Assembly: GCA_025363375.1 (NCBI GenBank)
Contig: JANYDZ010000288.1
Location: 1-8,844 of the forward strand
Source of the DNA: Hyphomicrobiales bacterium
Lineage (GTDB): Bacteria; Pseudomonadota; Alphaproteobacteria; Rhizobiales; Beijerinckiaceae
Direction: 5' to 3'
Length of the DNA: 8,844 bases
The position numbers were made by a program, and so were the translations under genes. Numbering within the stretch: position 1 is the stretch's first letter; every line of letters begins with the position of its first letter. A model generated the notes under the pieces. That model was not told the DNA's origin. It saw only the letters and a program-made list of their open reading frames with translations, and did not search any database. This document shows positions 1 through 6,221 of the stretch, piece after piece.

Positions 1-1
1 G

Positions 2-262
2 CGCGCGGCGCTCGATCTGGCGGCCGCGCTTCGAACCGCGCTTGCGCAACCACTCGACGGCTTTCCCGGCGACGCCATTTGCCACATCGGGCGACCGGTT
101 CCCATCGGGCAACACGCCGCGCTGACGTTGTCGGCGTCCGCGCCCCTGGTCAGCGGCGTCGCGCGCCGCATGAGCATGGGGCTGTCGTTCGAACGCGCGA
201 TGGCTCCGGTTTTGCGCGATCTGGGGACATTATTCCGCAAATGGGAATTCCTCGCGGGTTGA
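2..262 (+). CDS. C-terminal end of an unrecognised protein (5' end outside window)
   Basis: An open frame runs in from the left edge and ends at TGA 260-262, giving 86 residues of a C-terminus. The composition is protein-like: amphipathic, Ala/Leu-rich helical stretches, then a GRPVPIG segment, a hydrophobic stretch with SASAPLVSGVA, and a final helix ending in LFRKWEFLAG. I do not recognise the family. The arrangement of a short strand-rich part followed by a terminal helix would suit the small domain of a fold-type I PLP enzyme, but nothing diagnostic such as a PLP lysine lies in the visible part, so I do not assign it. The stop is 51 nt before the glutathione transferase start on the same strand, so the two may be cotranscribed. 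Confidence 0.5.
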   Translation, partial: RAALDLAAALRTALAQPLDGFPGDAICHIGRPVPIGQHAALTLSASAPLVSGVARRMSMGLSFERAMAPVLRDLGTLFRKWEFLAG

Positions 263-313
263 ATAGGCCGCCGGGAAGCGATAATGCCGCGTGCGTTCAA
301 ACACGAGGCTCCC

Positions 314-1015
314 ATGATCGATCTGCATTACTGGCCCACCCCCAATGGCCACAAAATCACGATTTTTCTTGAGGAAGCGGGCCTCGCTTACGCCATCAAG
401 CCGGTCAATATCGGCAAGGGCGCGCAATTCCAGCCGGACTTTCTCAAGATTGCGCCGAACAATCGCATGCCCGCCATCGTCGATCAGGCGCCGGCCAATG
501 GCGGCGCTCCGATCTCGGTGTTCGAATCGGGCGCGATTCTCGTCTATCTCGCCGAGAAAACGGGACAATTTTTGCCGTCGACAGCGCGCGAAAAGGCCAA
601 TGTGCTGCAATGGCTGTTCTGGCAGATGGGCGGTCTGGGACCGATGGCCGGCCAGACCCACCATTTCCGCAATTACGCGCCGGAAAAGATACCTTACGCC
701 ATTGATAGATATGTGAACGAGACGAACCGTCTCTACGGCGTTCTGGATCGCCAGCTGGCAAAAGGTCCGTATATCTGCGGCGCCTGCTCGATTGCCGACA
801 TGGCGGCCTATCCCTGGGTCGTGCCCTACGCCAATCAGGGCCAGAATATCGAGGACTTTGCGCACCTCAAGCGCTGGTTCGAGATGATGAAAGCGCGTCC
901 CGCGGTCGCGCGCGCTTACGCAAAGGGCGAGGGATTGCGCAACGAAGGCATGACGGAAGAGGCCAAAAAGATACTCTTCGGGCAGACGGCGGCGAGCGTC
1001 GCCCCCAAGGGGTAA
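314..1015 (+). CDS. Glutathione S-transferase, YfcG/YghU-like (Nu class)
   Basis: Cytosolic glutathione transferase of 233 residues with an N-terminal thioredoxin-like domain (about 1-85) and an all-helical C-terminal domain (about 90-205). The opening MIDLHYWPTPNGHKI closely resembles E. coli YfcG, including T9 and N11 of the TPN motif. In that class these replace the usual Tyr/Ser and support disulfide-bond oxidoreductase activity with glutathione. The cis-proline is P53 (RMPAIV) and the glutathione gamma-Glu contact is E71-S72 (FESG). The segment WLFWQMGGLGPMAGQ is also typical of YfcG. I chose ATG 314 over the in-frame ATG 284 because GAGG (304-307) sits 6 nt before it and the protein then begins exactly as the family does. 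Likely role: glutathione-dependent disulfide or peroxide reduction. The physiological substrate cannot be read from the sequence. Confidence 0.93.
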   Translation: MIDLHYWPTPNGHKITIFLEEAGLAYAIKPVNIGKGAQFQPDFLKIAPNNRMPAIVDQAPANGGAPISVFESGAILVYLAEKTGQFLPSTAREKANVLQWLFWQMGGLGPMAGQTHHFRNYAPEKIPYAIDRYVNETNRLYGVLDRQLAKGPYICGACSIADMAAYPWVVPYANQGQNIEDFAHLKRWFEMMKARPAVARAYAKGEGLRNEGMTEEAKKILFGQTAASVAPKG

Positions 1016-1160
1016 GGAGTCGCGCCGCCAAAGATATTGTATCGAGGACCGTTCAGTTTTCGTCTGGTCCGCGCCCGCGGTTCGATTTCGCCGGCGCGGG
1101 ATCGGCGCGCTTTGTGATTGCGCATCGCGCCCAGCCCGCGCGATCACCCTGGCCAACGCG

Positions 1161-1937
1161 TCACACTTGGCCAGCGGCGTTGAGCGCGGCGAGCTTTGCC
1201 GAAATGTCGCGCGCTGGAACCGCGGGCGAGAACAGAAAGCCCTGCAAGTAGTGGCAACCCGCCGCGCGTAAAAAGCGTTGCTGCTCGACTGTCTCGACGC
1301 CCTCGGCCGTCACTTTCAGGCCGAGCGCGCGCGACATCGCGACAACAGCGTGGATAATGGCGGCGGCGCCGACCGACTGGCATTCATCGACGAAACTCTT
1401 GTCGATCTTGATTTTTGTGAAGGGCAACCGGCGCAAATATGTCAGCGAGGCATAGCCGGTGCCGAAATCGTCGAGAGCGATGGACATGCCCAGCGCCCGC
1501 AGGCGGCGCAATTCGTTCTGGGCGCGGTCGACGTCGTCGAAATAGGCGCCTTCGGTCACCTCGATCTCAAGGCGGTTGAAGGGCAGGCCGGCGGAATCGG
1601 CGGTGGCCCGGACGAAATCGACGAATCCTGGATCGCGGAACTGGAAGGGCGACACGTTGACGGCGATCATCAGTCCGGGCCAGGCGGCGCCTTCCCTGCA
1701 AGCGCGCCGGATGACCCAGGCGCCGAGCTCGCCAATGAGACCGGACTTTTCCGCCAGCGGAATGAACAGCCTCGGCGGGATCAGGCCGCGCTCGGGATCC
1801 TGCCAGCGCACCAGCGCTTCGACGCATTCCATGCGGGCGCCGTCGGCGGTCATTTCCGGCTGGTAGTGGAGTACGAGATGATCGTTGCGGACCGCCTCTC
1901 GCAGATCGTCCACAGTGATCGAAATATGATTGGCCAT
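1161..1937 (-). CDS. Stand-alone EAL-domain cyclic-di-GMP phosphodiesterase
   Basis: Predicted to hydrolyse the second messenger c-di-GMP to pGpG, lowering its level and thereby affecting motility and biofilm behaviour. The 258-residue protein is almost entirely one EAL domain, with no GGDEF, PAS, REC or membrane segment. All metal and catalytic residues expected from the RocR family are present: E40 of the EAL motif, N94 (NVSPFQF), E126 and E129 (EVTE), D156 and D157 (DDFGTGY), K177 (KIDKSFV), E212 (AEGVET) and Q232 (LQGF). It should therefore be an active enzyme. The frame stays open upstream to a TTG at 2018, but ATG 1937 gives MANHISITVDDLREAV, the normal approach to the YQP strand, so I use it. 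Its ribosome site is weak (GGCGGA about 12 nt upstream). It lies 157 bp downstream of the lyase gene on the same strand and converges with the glutathione transferase. Confidence 0.92.
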   Translation of the reverse strand: MANHISITVDDLREAVRNDHLVLHYQPEMTADGARMECVEALVRWQDPERGLIPPRLFIPLAEKSGLIGELGAWVIRRACREGAAWPGLMIAVNVSPFQFRDPGFVDFVRATADSAGLPFNRLEIEVTEGAYFDDVDRAQNELRRLRALGMSIALDDFGTGYASLTYLRRLPFTKIKIDKSFVDECQSVGAAAIIHAVVAMSRALGLKVTAEGVETVEQQRFLRAAGCHYLQGFLFSPAVPARDISAKLAALNAAGQV

Positions 1938-1999
1938 GCGCCGGATTCCGCCGCCGCGCGCGAAGAATCCGCCCGCGCGAGTCGCGGTATTTTTAGAAT

Positions 2000-2021
2000 G
2001 TTTTGGCGCGGCGCGCAAAAC
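2000..2021. repeat. 22-bp inverted repeat upstream of the EAL gene
   Basis: GTTTTG and CAAAAC form perfect 6-bp arms around a 10-bp GC-only centre. It lies in the 157-bp gap between the lyase stop (2095) and the EAL start (1937). It is not followed by a T-run in the lyase's direction, so a classical intrinsic terminator is unlikely. On the minus strand an AT-rich stretch follows it (TTCTAAAAATA), which could hold a -10 element. An operator for the EAL gene is possible, but this is inference only. Confidence 0.3.
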
Positions 2022-2094
2022 AATGGAAATCGCGGGCGAGCCAACGCCGCCAGAACCCTTCCACGCGCCGCGCGCGAAGAGGGAATCGCCGCGA

Positions 2095-3051
2095 TCAGGC
2101 GGCTTTTGACTCGTAGGCCGGGCGATATTTCGCGCAGAGCGCCTTCCAGCGCTCGGCCTTTTTTTGCTGGGCCGCGTCGACCTCCGGCGGAATTTCGAGG
2201 AAAGGCGGGCGCAGCGGGCCGGGCTCGACGTAGCCGGCGTATCGAATGGCGATTTTTGAGGCGGTCTCGCGCCACGACAGATCGGTCTTCACGGTGCCGG
2301 GTGGAGCTATGTCGAGCATGATCGCTTTGGCCGCCGCGTCGTCGCCGCGCGCGACCGCGTCGCGCAGCGCGAGGAAGGGCCACGGGCCCATCCAGGAATC
2401 AATGGACCAGAAGCCGGAGGCGCCGAGGCTCTTGTAGGGGATGATCTGCAACTGATTGACCATGATGGCGATTTTGCCCCGGACGATCTGGTCGAGTTTG
2501 ATCAGGGTCATGGGTTCGCGGTGGCTGTCCTTCATGCCGACGATCTGCGGAATCCTGACGAACTCCGGGAAGAGCTCGACGTTCAGCGTGACGTTGTGCA
2601 GGGCGGGGTTGTGGTAGAGCAACATGTTGAGTTTGGGGAATTCCTTCGCCATGTCCTGGATGAAGCGAAGCGCATTCGCCTGCGAAGAGGGAAAATAATA
2701 GGGAATGCCGATGAGCACGCCATCGGCTTTGGTTTGCGCGACGATTTTCATGCGCTCGTGGGTCTCGCGCGCGTTGGGCGCGGTGACGCCGACGAACAGG
2801 GGAACGCGCTGCTTCATCACGGCGGCCGATTCGTTGGCGACGACGGCGAACTCTTCCTGCAACAGCGCGTGGCATTCGCCGAAGCTGCCGGTGGTGGAGA
2901 CGACATTCGCCCCGTCGCGCACCATGCGGTCGAGCCCGGCGTGCAAACGCGGAACGCTGACGGTGTCGCGGGCCCTGATGTCGGCGGCGTCGTCGGTGGC
3001 GAAGGCCGGCATCATCGCCATCATCCCGCCGATGTCCTTTGCTGTGAGCAT
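2095..3051 (-). CDS. DHDPS/N-acetylneuraminate lyase-superfamily protein, probable hydratase-aldolase type
   Basis: Class I (Schiff-base) aldolase/lyase of 318 residues with a TIM-barrel fold. The catalytic residues of the superfamily are visible: Schiff-base lysine K174 (VGMKDSH), tyrosine Y146 (LLYHNP) and the substrate-carboxylate loop TTGSFGE (53-59). Several features match the trans-o-hydroxybenzylidenepyruvate hydratase-aldolases (NahE/PhdJ type) better than DapA: the LTAKDI-GGMMAMMP opening, the FGEC motif, and the C-terminal GPLRPPF with the closing LCAKY. The total length, longer than DapA's roughly 292, also fits. Those enzymes hydrate and cleave an unsaturated 2-oxo acid into an aldehyde and pyruvate. 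A very strong ribosome site, AGGAGGGA (3057-3064), lies 5 nt before ATG 3051. It is last in an operon-like run, 74 nt behind the hydrolase gene. The exact substrate is unknown and a role in lysine synthesis is unlikely in this context. Confidence 0.88.
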   Translation of the reverse strand: MLTAKDIGGMMAMMPAFATDDAADIRARDTVSVPRLHAGLDRMVRDGANVVSTTGSFGECHALLQEEFAVVANESAAVMKQRVPLFVGVTAPNARETHERMKIVAQTKADGVLIGIPYYFPSSQANALRFIQDMAKEFPKLNMLLYHNPALHNVTLNVELFPEFVRIPQIVGMKDSHREPMTLIKLDQIVRGKIAIMVNQLQIIPYKSLGASGFWSIDSWMGPWPFLALRDAVARGDDAAAKAIMLDIAPPGTVKTDLSWRETASKIAIRYAGYVEPGPLRPPFLEIPPEVDAAQQKKAERWKALCAKYRPAYESKAA

Positions 3052-3125
3052 GAGGTTCCCTCCTGAATTGATGGCGGCAGATTAGGGGATCGGACGAGGA
3101 GGCGCAATCGGGAGCGGCGGCCGCT

Positions 3126-3944
3126 TTACCGCTGCAAAAAATCCGCCAGAATCTCGCCGACCTTGCCCGGCTCCTCCAGATGCGCGGCGTGTCCCGCGCC
3201 GGCGATCACATGCGCCTTCCCGCCCGATCCCGGCAGGCCCCTGGCGTAGGCGTGCGCGTGGGCGAGGGGGACCATGCCGTCTTTCTCGCCTGCGATCACG
3301 CAAGCCGGCATGGACGCGCGGTACAGGCGGTCGATCAGCGAGCGGTTGTAGAAATACGGCGGCTTGAAACCGGTGAAGGAGCCGAACCGCAGCATCTCGT
3401 AGCGGCGCACTTCCACATCCATATCGCCGCGAATATCGGGATAATATTGTTGCGCGACGGGATGGTCGCTGGAGGAGAACAACATTCGCCGCAACGTCTT
3501 GTAATCGACGCCGCGCTCCGGCTGCGCGTTCATGAAGACATCGCCGATGAGTTCCCCCGATACAAAGAGGCCCGCGGCGCCAATCAACGCCAGCTTCCGC
3601 ACGCGTTCTGGATGGCGCACGGCAAATTCCGCCGCGAACCAGCCGCCCGTGCAATGGCCCACGAGATCAAATTGTTGCAGGCCCAGCGCGTCGAACGTCT
3701 GCAACAACGAGAAGGTCACGTCCTCGGGGCTCCAGCCCTCGGCCAGGTCGCCCGAACCGTTCACGCCGGGCATGGCGAGGGCGTAGACCCTGCGATTTTT
3801 CGCAAGCCCCTCGTGAAAGGGTTGCAACTCGCCCATGGCGCCGTGCAAATCGGCAAAGCCATGGAGATAGACGAGAGGCTCGCCGGATCCCGCTTCAATC
3901 AGGGCGACCTTGCGCCCGTGGGCGTCGATGACACGTGTGCTCAC
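3126..3944 (-). CDS. Alpha/beta hydrolase with cysteine at the nucleophile position
   Basis: Hydrolase of 272 residues with the alpha/beta fold: oxyanion-hole HG at 28-29 (YLHGF), nucleophile elbow G96-H-C98-T-G100, acid D222 (AGEKDGMVP) and histidine H252 (GAGHAAHLEEP). The nucleophile is encoded by TGC, so the triad would be Cys-Asp-His rather than Ser-Asp-His, as in dienelactone hydrolases, although the sequence resembles the meta-cleavage-product hydrolase/esterase type. A cap region lies at about 130-210. I chose GTG 3944 because GGAGG (3952-3956) stands 7 nt before it and the protein then starts just before the first core strand. This start overlaps the stop of the monooxygenase gene by 4 nt (GTGA), pointing to coupled translation. 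It probably acts in the cytosol on an ester, lactone or C-C bond produced by the neighbouring oxygenase; the substrate is unknown. Confidence 0.9.
   Translation of the reverse strand: MSTRVIDAHGRKVALIEAGSGEPLVYLHGFADLHGAMGELQPFHEGLAKNRRVYALAMPGVNGSGDLAEGWSPEDVTFSLLQTFDALGLQQFDLVGHCTGGWFAAEFAVRHPERVRKLALIGAAGLFVSGELIGDVFMNAQPERGVDYKTLRRMLFSSSDHPVAQQYYPDIRGDMDVEVRRYEMLRFGSFTGFKPPYFYNRSLIDRLYRASMPACVIAGEKDGMVPLAHAHAYARGLPGSGGKAHVIAGAGHAAHLEEPGKVGEILADFLQR
3941..3944 (-). other. GTGA stop/start overlap (monooxygenase-hydrolase)
   Basis: The TGA of the monooxygenase and the GTG of the hydrolase share four bases. The hydrolase ribosome site (GGAGG, 3952-3956) lies inside the last codons of the upstream gene. 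This is the classic arrangement for translational coupling and suggests matched amounts of the two proteins. Confidence 0.85.
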
Positions 3945-5182
3945 TTGACCGCCTCCGGCATGCTTTCGTTTAAATAGGGAAATTTCCTGGCGAAAATCTC
4001 CTTTGATTTTTCGCGCAGTCGCGGCGCGACGCGCGTCGCGAAAAGGTTCATGCTCTCGCGCGTAAAATCGTCGGCCATGTTGCCGAGGTGGAATTGCAGC
4101 AGGAGATTGCCGACGGGCGCCTGTTCCAGCAACGCGGCGAGGCGCTCGTAAACGGTGTCGGGACTGCCGACGAGGATCGAGGCGGAGCGTTCGAGATCGT
4201 CCCAGTCCTCGGTGTCGCCGAGCAAGGGCGTTGTGGGATCGGAAAATTTCAGAAAGTCGCGCCATTCCTCCGGGGGAATATAGGGCACGCCGGGCCCAAA
4301 GGTGAGCTGGCGGCCCTCGCGGCGCTGGTGTCCCTTGAGGCAGTTCTTGAGGAAGTACCAGATGCCTTCCTCGGACTTTTCCTGCGCTTCCTTGTCGGTC
4401 TCGCCGACGCAGCAGGACATCAGAATGCCCATGCGGTGGGGTTCGTACTTCTGCCCGTATTCGCCGAGCACCGATGCAAAGGTTTGCTGCGCTTTGGCCG
4501 TCGCCGCGCCGTGACTGCGCGAGGACAGAAAATAGGAATAACCGTGCCTGGCGATCTGCCGAAGCGTGCCTTTTGAACGCCCCGAGGGAATCCAGATCGG
4601 CGGATGCGGGCGCTGCGTGGGCTGTGGCCAGGGGTTCACGTAACGCAGGGGATAATGCTTGCCCTCGTAGGCGAAGGGGCCGGGTTTCGTCCAGGCCTCG
4701 CGGATGAGATCGACGGCTTCCCAAAAGTTTTCGCGCGAAGGCGCCGAGGGGATGTCGTAGTTGAAGGTCTCGGGCCCGGAGCCGGGCGCGAAGCCGGCAA
4801 TGAGCCGCCCGTCGGACATATTGTCGAGCATGGCGTATTCTTCCGCCACCCGCAAAGGATTCATGTGCAGGGGCAGGAGATTGCCGAGCACGACGATTTT
4901 TCCGCGCCGCGTCGCATGGGCCAGCGCCGCCGCGATGATGTTGGGAGAGGGCATCAGGCCGTAAATGTTCTGATGATGCTCGTTGAGCACCATGCCGTCG
5001 AAACCAATCTGCGAAGCGTAAACGAGCTGGTCGATGTATTGGCGCAACAGGCCCTTCGACTTCTCCTTGTCCCAGAGCTTGTTGGGAACGGTGACCCAGC
5101 CGGTGTCATATTTCTCGTCAAAGTCCTTCGGCAGATGCGGATAGGACATGAAATGCCAGCAGTAGAGTTCGACGGGACGCAT
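3941..5182 (-). CDS. LLM-class flavin-dependent oxidoreductase (bacterial luciferase-like monooxygenase)
   Basis: Two-component-type flavin monooxygenase of 413 residues with a TIM barrel that would use reduced FMN from a separate reductase, plus O2, to oxygenate an organic substrate. Family hallmarks are the N-terminal barrel with LNEHHQNIYGLMPSP (66-80), the strand and loop GNLLPLHMNPLRVAEEYAML (100-119), and DNMSDGRLIAGFAPGSGPE (120-138). Further on are PIWIPSGR and the C-terminal ILVGSPDTVYERL. The length is ordinary for the family. ATG 5182 is preceded only by a weak GGAAA. The frame is open further upstream, but the translation there does not resemble the family. It is the first gene of the minus-strand run and is translationally coupled to the hydrolase. 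No flavin reductase gene is in the window, so the reductase must be encoded elsewhere. Confidence 0.92.
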   Translation of the reverse strand: MRPVELYCWHFMSYPHLPKDFDEKYDTGWVTVPNKLWDKEKSKGLLRQYIDQLVYASQIGFDGMVLNEHHQNIYGLMPSPNIIAAALAHATRRGKIVVLGNLLPLHMNPLRVAEEYAMLDNMSDGRLIAGFAPGSGPETFNYDIPSAPSRENFWEAVDLIREAWTKPGPFAYEGKHYPLRYVNPWPQPTQRPHPPIWIPSGRSKGTLRQIARHGYSYFLSSRSHGAATAKAQQTFASVLGEYGQKYEPHRMGILMSCCVGETDKEAQEKSEEGIWYFLKNCLKGHQRREGRQLTFGPGVPYIPPEEWRDFLKFSDPTTPLLGDTEDWDDLERSASILVGSPDTVYERLAALLEQAPVGNLLLQFHLGNMADDFTRESMNLFATRVAPRLREKSKEIFARKFPYLNESMPEAVK

Positions 5183-5357
5183 GGGGTTTCCAGAATGAGG
5201 ATTGAATTTTGACGGCAGGATGCCGCATCGGGCAGGCCGGCGCAACGGCTGAAGCGGCTGAAGCGGCGATCCGCGCGCGTATTTGCCCTCCCGCCATCCG
5301 CTCCTGTAGTCTCCCTTCAAATCAATCCGGCCCGCCGCGGGCCAAAGGAGACGCCCC
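5183..5357. promoter_or_regulatory. Divergent intergenic region between the two catabolic arms
   Basis: This 175-bp region separates the monooxygenase start (minus) from the dioxygenase start (plus) and should hold both promoters. Visible elements are a tandem 9-mer CGGCTGAAG twice plus CGGC (5246-5267). There is a weak promoter-like pair for the plus arm, TTGCCC (5283-5288) and TAGTCT (5307-5312) with 18-bp spacing. A good ribosome site, AAAGGAG (5344-5350), stands 7 nt before ATG 5358. The promoter boxes match the sigma-70 consensus poorly and are tentative. No regulator gene is next to it, so control is unknown. Confidence 0.5.
5246..5267 (+). repeat. Tandem 9-bp repeat (2.4 copies)
   Basis: CGGCTGAAG occurs twice head to tail and is followed by a third partial copy, CGGC. 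It lies in the divergent promoter region, about 64 bp from the monooxygenase start and 90 bp from the dioxygenase start. It could be a paired binding site for a regulator or a chance duplication. Confidence 0.6.
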
Positions 5358-6221
5358 ATGAACGTCATGACCACGAGCAAGCTCGAAGTCGTTCCGCTTT
5401 CAAAGCATATCGGCGCGGAATTGCGCGGACTCGACCTGTCGCAGCCATTGAGCGAAGCCGATGTCGCCGCGATCAACAAGGCGTGGCTCGACCATATCGT
5501 CATTCTGTTTCGCGGCCAGAGGCTTTCGCAGGAGGATCAACTGCGTCTCACCGCCTATTTCGGCGAGGTCGGCGCGCTCGGCCGTCCGCCCAAGTATTTT
5601 CCGCCGGGGTTCAACAAGCTGCTGCCCAAAATCATGATGATTTCCAACATCCGCGAGAACGGCGAGCCCATCGGCGCGCTGCCCGACGGCGAAATGATGT
5701 TTCACCACGACATGATCCATCATGATCTCCCGCACAACGGCACGATGCTCTATTCGCTTGAGATTCCCACCTATGGCGGCGACACGCTGTTTGCTTCGGG
5801 CTACGCGGCCTACGACACGTTCGATCCCGCCCTGAAAGCGAAACTCGAAGGCAAAAAGGCCAGGCACCACTACAATTACGGTTCGACGCAAAAAGGCGAC
5901 GGCAAGGGCACGGAGGCCTTCGCGCAATCCTGCCATCCGGTTTTTCGCACGCATGATCAGAGCGGGCGCAAATCCACATACGTCAACCGCCTGATGACCA
6001 CCGGCATCGAAGGCATGAGCGATCAAGAGGCGCAACCGCTGCTCGACGCGCTGTTCGATCACACGGAAAAGCCGGAATTCATCTACCGCCACCAGTGGAA
6101 AGTCGGCGATGTCCTGCTGTGGGACAACCGCTGTTCGACCCACGCGCGCGACGATTTTCCCGCCGATCAGCGCCGATTGATGCTGCGCACGACGGTGGCG
6201 GGAACCGTCATTCCGACGTGA
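5358..6221 (+). CDS. TauD/TfdA-family Fe(II)/2-oxoglutarate-dependent dioxygenase
   Basis: Non-heme iron dioxygenase of 287 residues, the normal family length. It should couple oxidative decarboxylation of 2-oxoglutarate to hydroxylation of a substrate, often one carrying a carboxylate or sulfonate, and may release a side group. The facial triad is H116-x-D118 (MFHHDM) and H262 (CSTHARDDF). R277 lies 15 residues after H262, the same spacing as the 2-oxoglutarate-binding arginine of TauD; R273 fits the second conserved arginine. The GGDTLFA motif (140-146) is typical. The metal site sits in a histidine-rich stretch, HHDMIHHD (116-123), with a second H-x-D. Spacing to the following proline supports the first H-x-D as the ligand. 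ATG 5358 has the ribosome site AAAGGAG at 7 nt; ATG 5367 is a weaker alternative. It is coupled to the binding-protein gene by a GTGA overlap. The substrate is not predictable. Confidence 0.93.
   Translation: MNVMTTSKLEVVPLSKHIGAELRGLDLSQPLSEADVAAINKAWLDHIVILFRGQRLSQEDQLRLTAYFGEVGALGRPPKYFPPGFNKLLPKIMMISNIRENGEPIGALPDGEMMFHHDMIHHDLPHNGTMLYSLEIPTYGGDTLFASGYAAYDTFDPALKAKLEGKKARHHYNYGSTQKGDGKGTEAFAQSCHPVFRTHDQSGRKSTYVNRLMTTGIEGMSDQEAQPLLDALFDHTEKPEFIYRHQWKVGDVLLWDNRCSTHARDDFPADQRRLMLRTTVAGTVIPT
6218..6221 (+). other. GTGA stop/start overlap (dioxygenase-binding protein)
   Basis: The dioxygenase ends in TGA, which shares four bases with the GTG start of the binding protein. No good ribosome site precedes the GTG, so translation probably depends on termination of the upstream gene. 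Confidence 0.75.

Noticed and set aside
1069..1099. Hairpin CCGCGCC/GGCGCGG between the converging transferase and EAL genes as a bidirectional terminator
   Set aside because: The 17-nt loop and lack of T-runs on either side make it no better than chance in such GC-rich DNA.
230..1156. Open frame of 308 codons opposite the glutathione transferase
   Set aside because: Antisense shadow of a clearly recognised gene in GC-rich DNA, with no ribosome site or known motif.
1278..2321. Open frame of 347 codons opposite the EAL gene and the end of the lyase gene
   Set aside because: It spans two real minus-strand genes and has no family features.
3180..3977. Open frame of 265 codons opposite the hydrolase
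   Set aside because: Antisense shadow; the hydrolase frame holds all expected catalytic motifs.
3945..4724. In-frame N-terminal extension of the hydrolase, which would give a 532-residue protein
   Set aside because: It lies inside the monooxygenase gene on the same strand in another frame, shows Arg/Pro/Ala-rich shadow composition, and a well-placed GTG with a ribosome site explains the true start.
5183..5503. N-terminal extension of the monooxygenase to a 520-residue protein
   Set aside because: It would run through the divergent promoter into the dioxygenase gene, and the translation does not resemble the family before MRPVELYCWH.
5400..6143. Open frame of 247 codons opposite the dioxygenase
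   Set aside because: Antisense shadow of a strongly supported gene.
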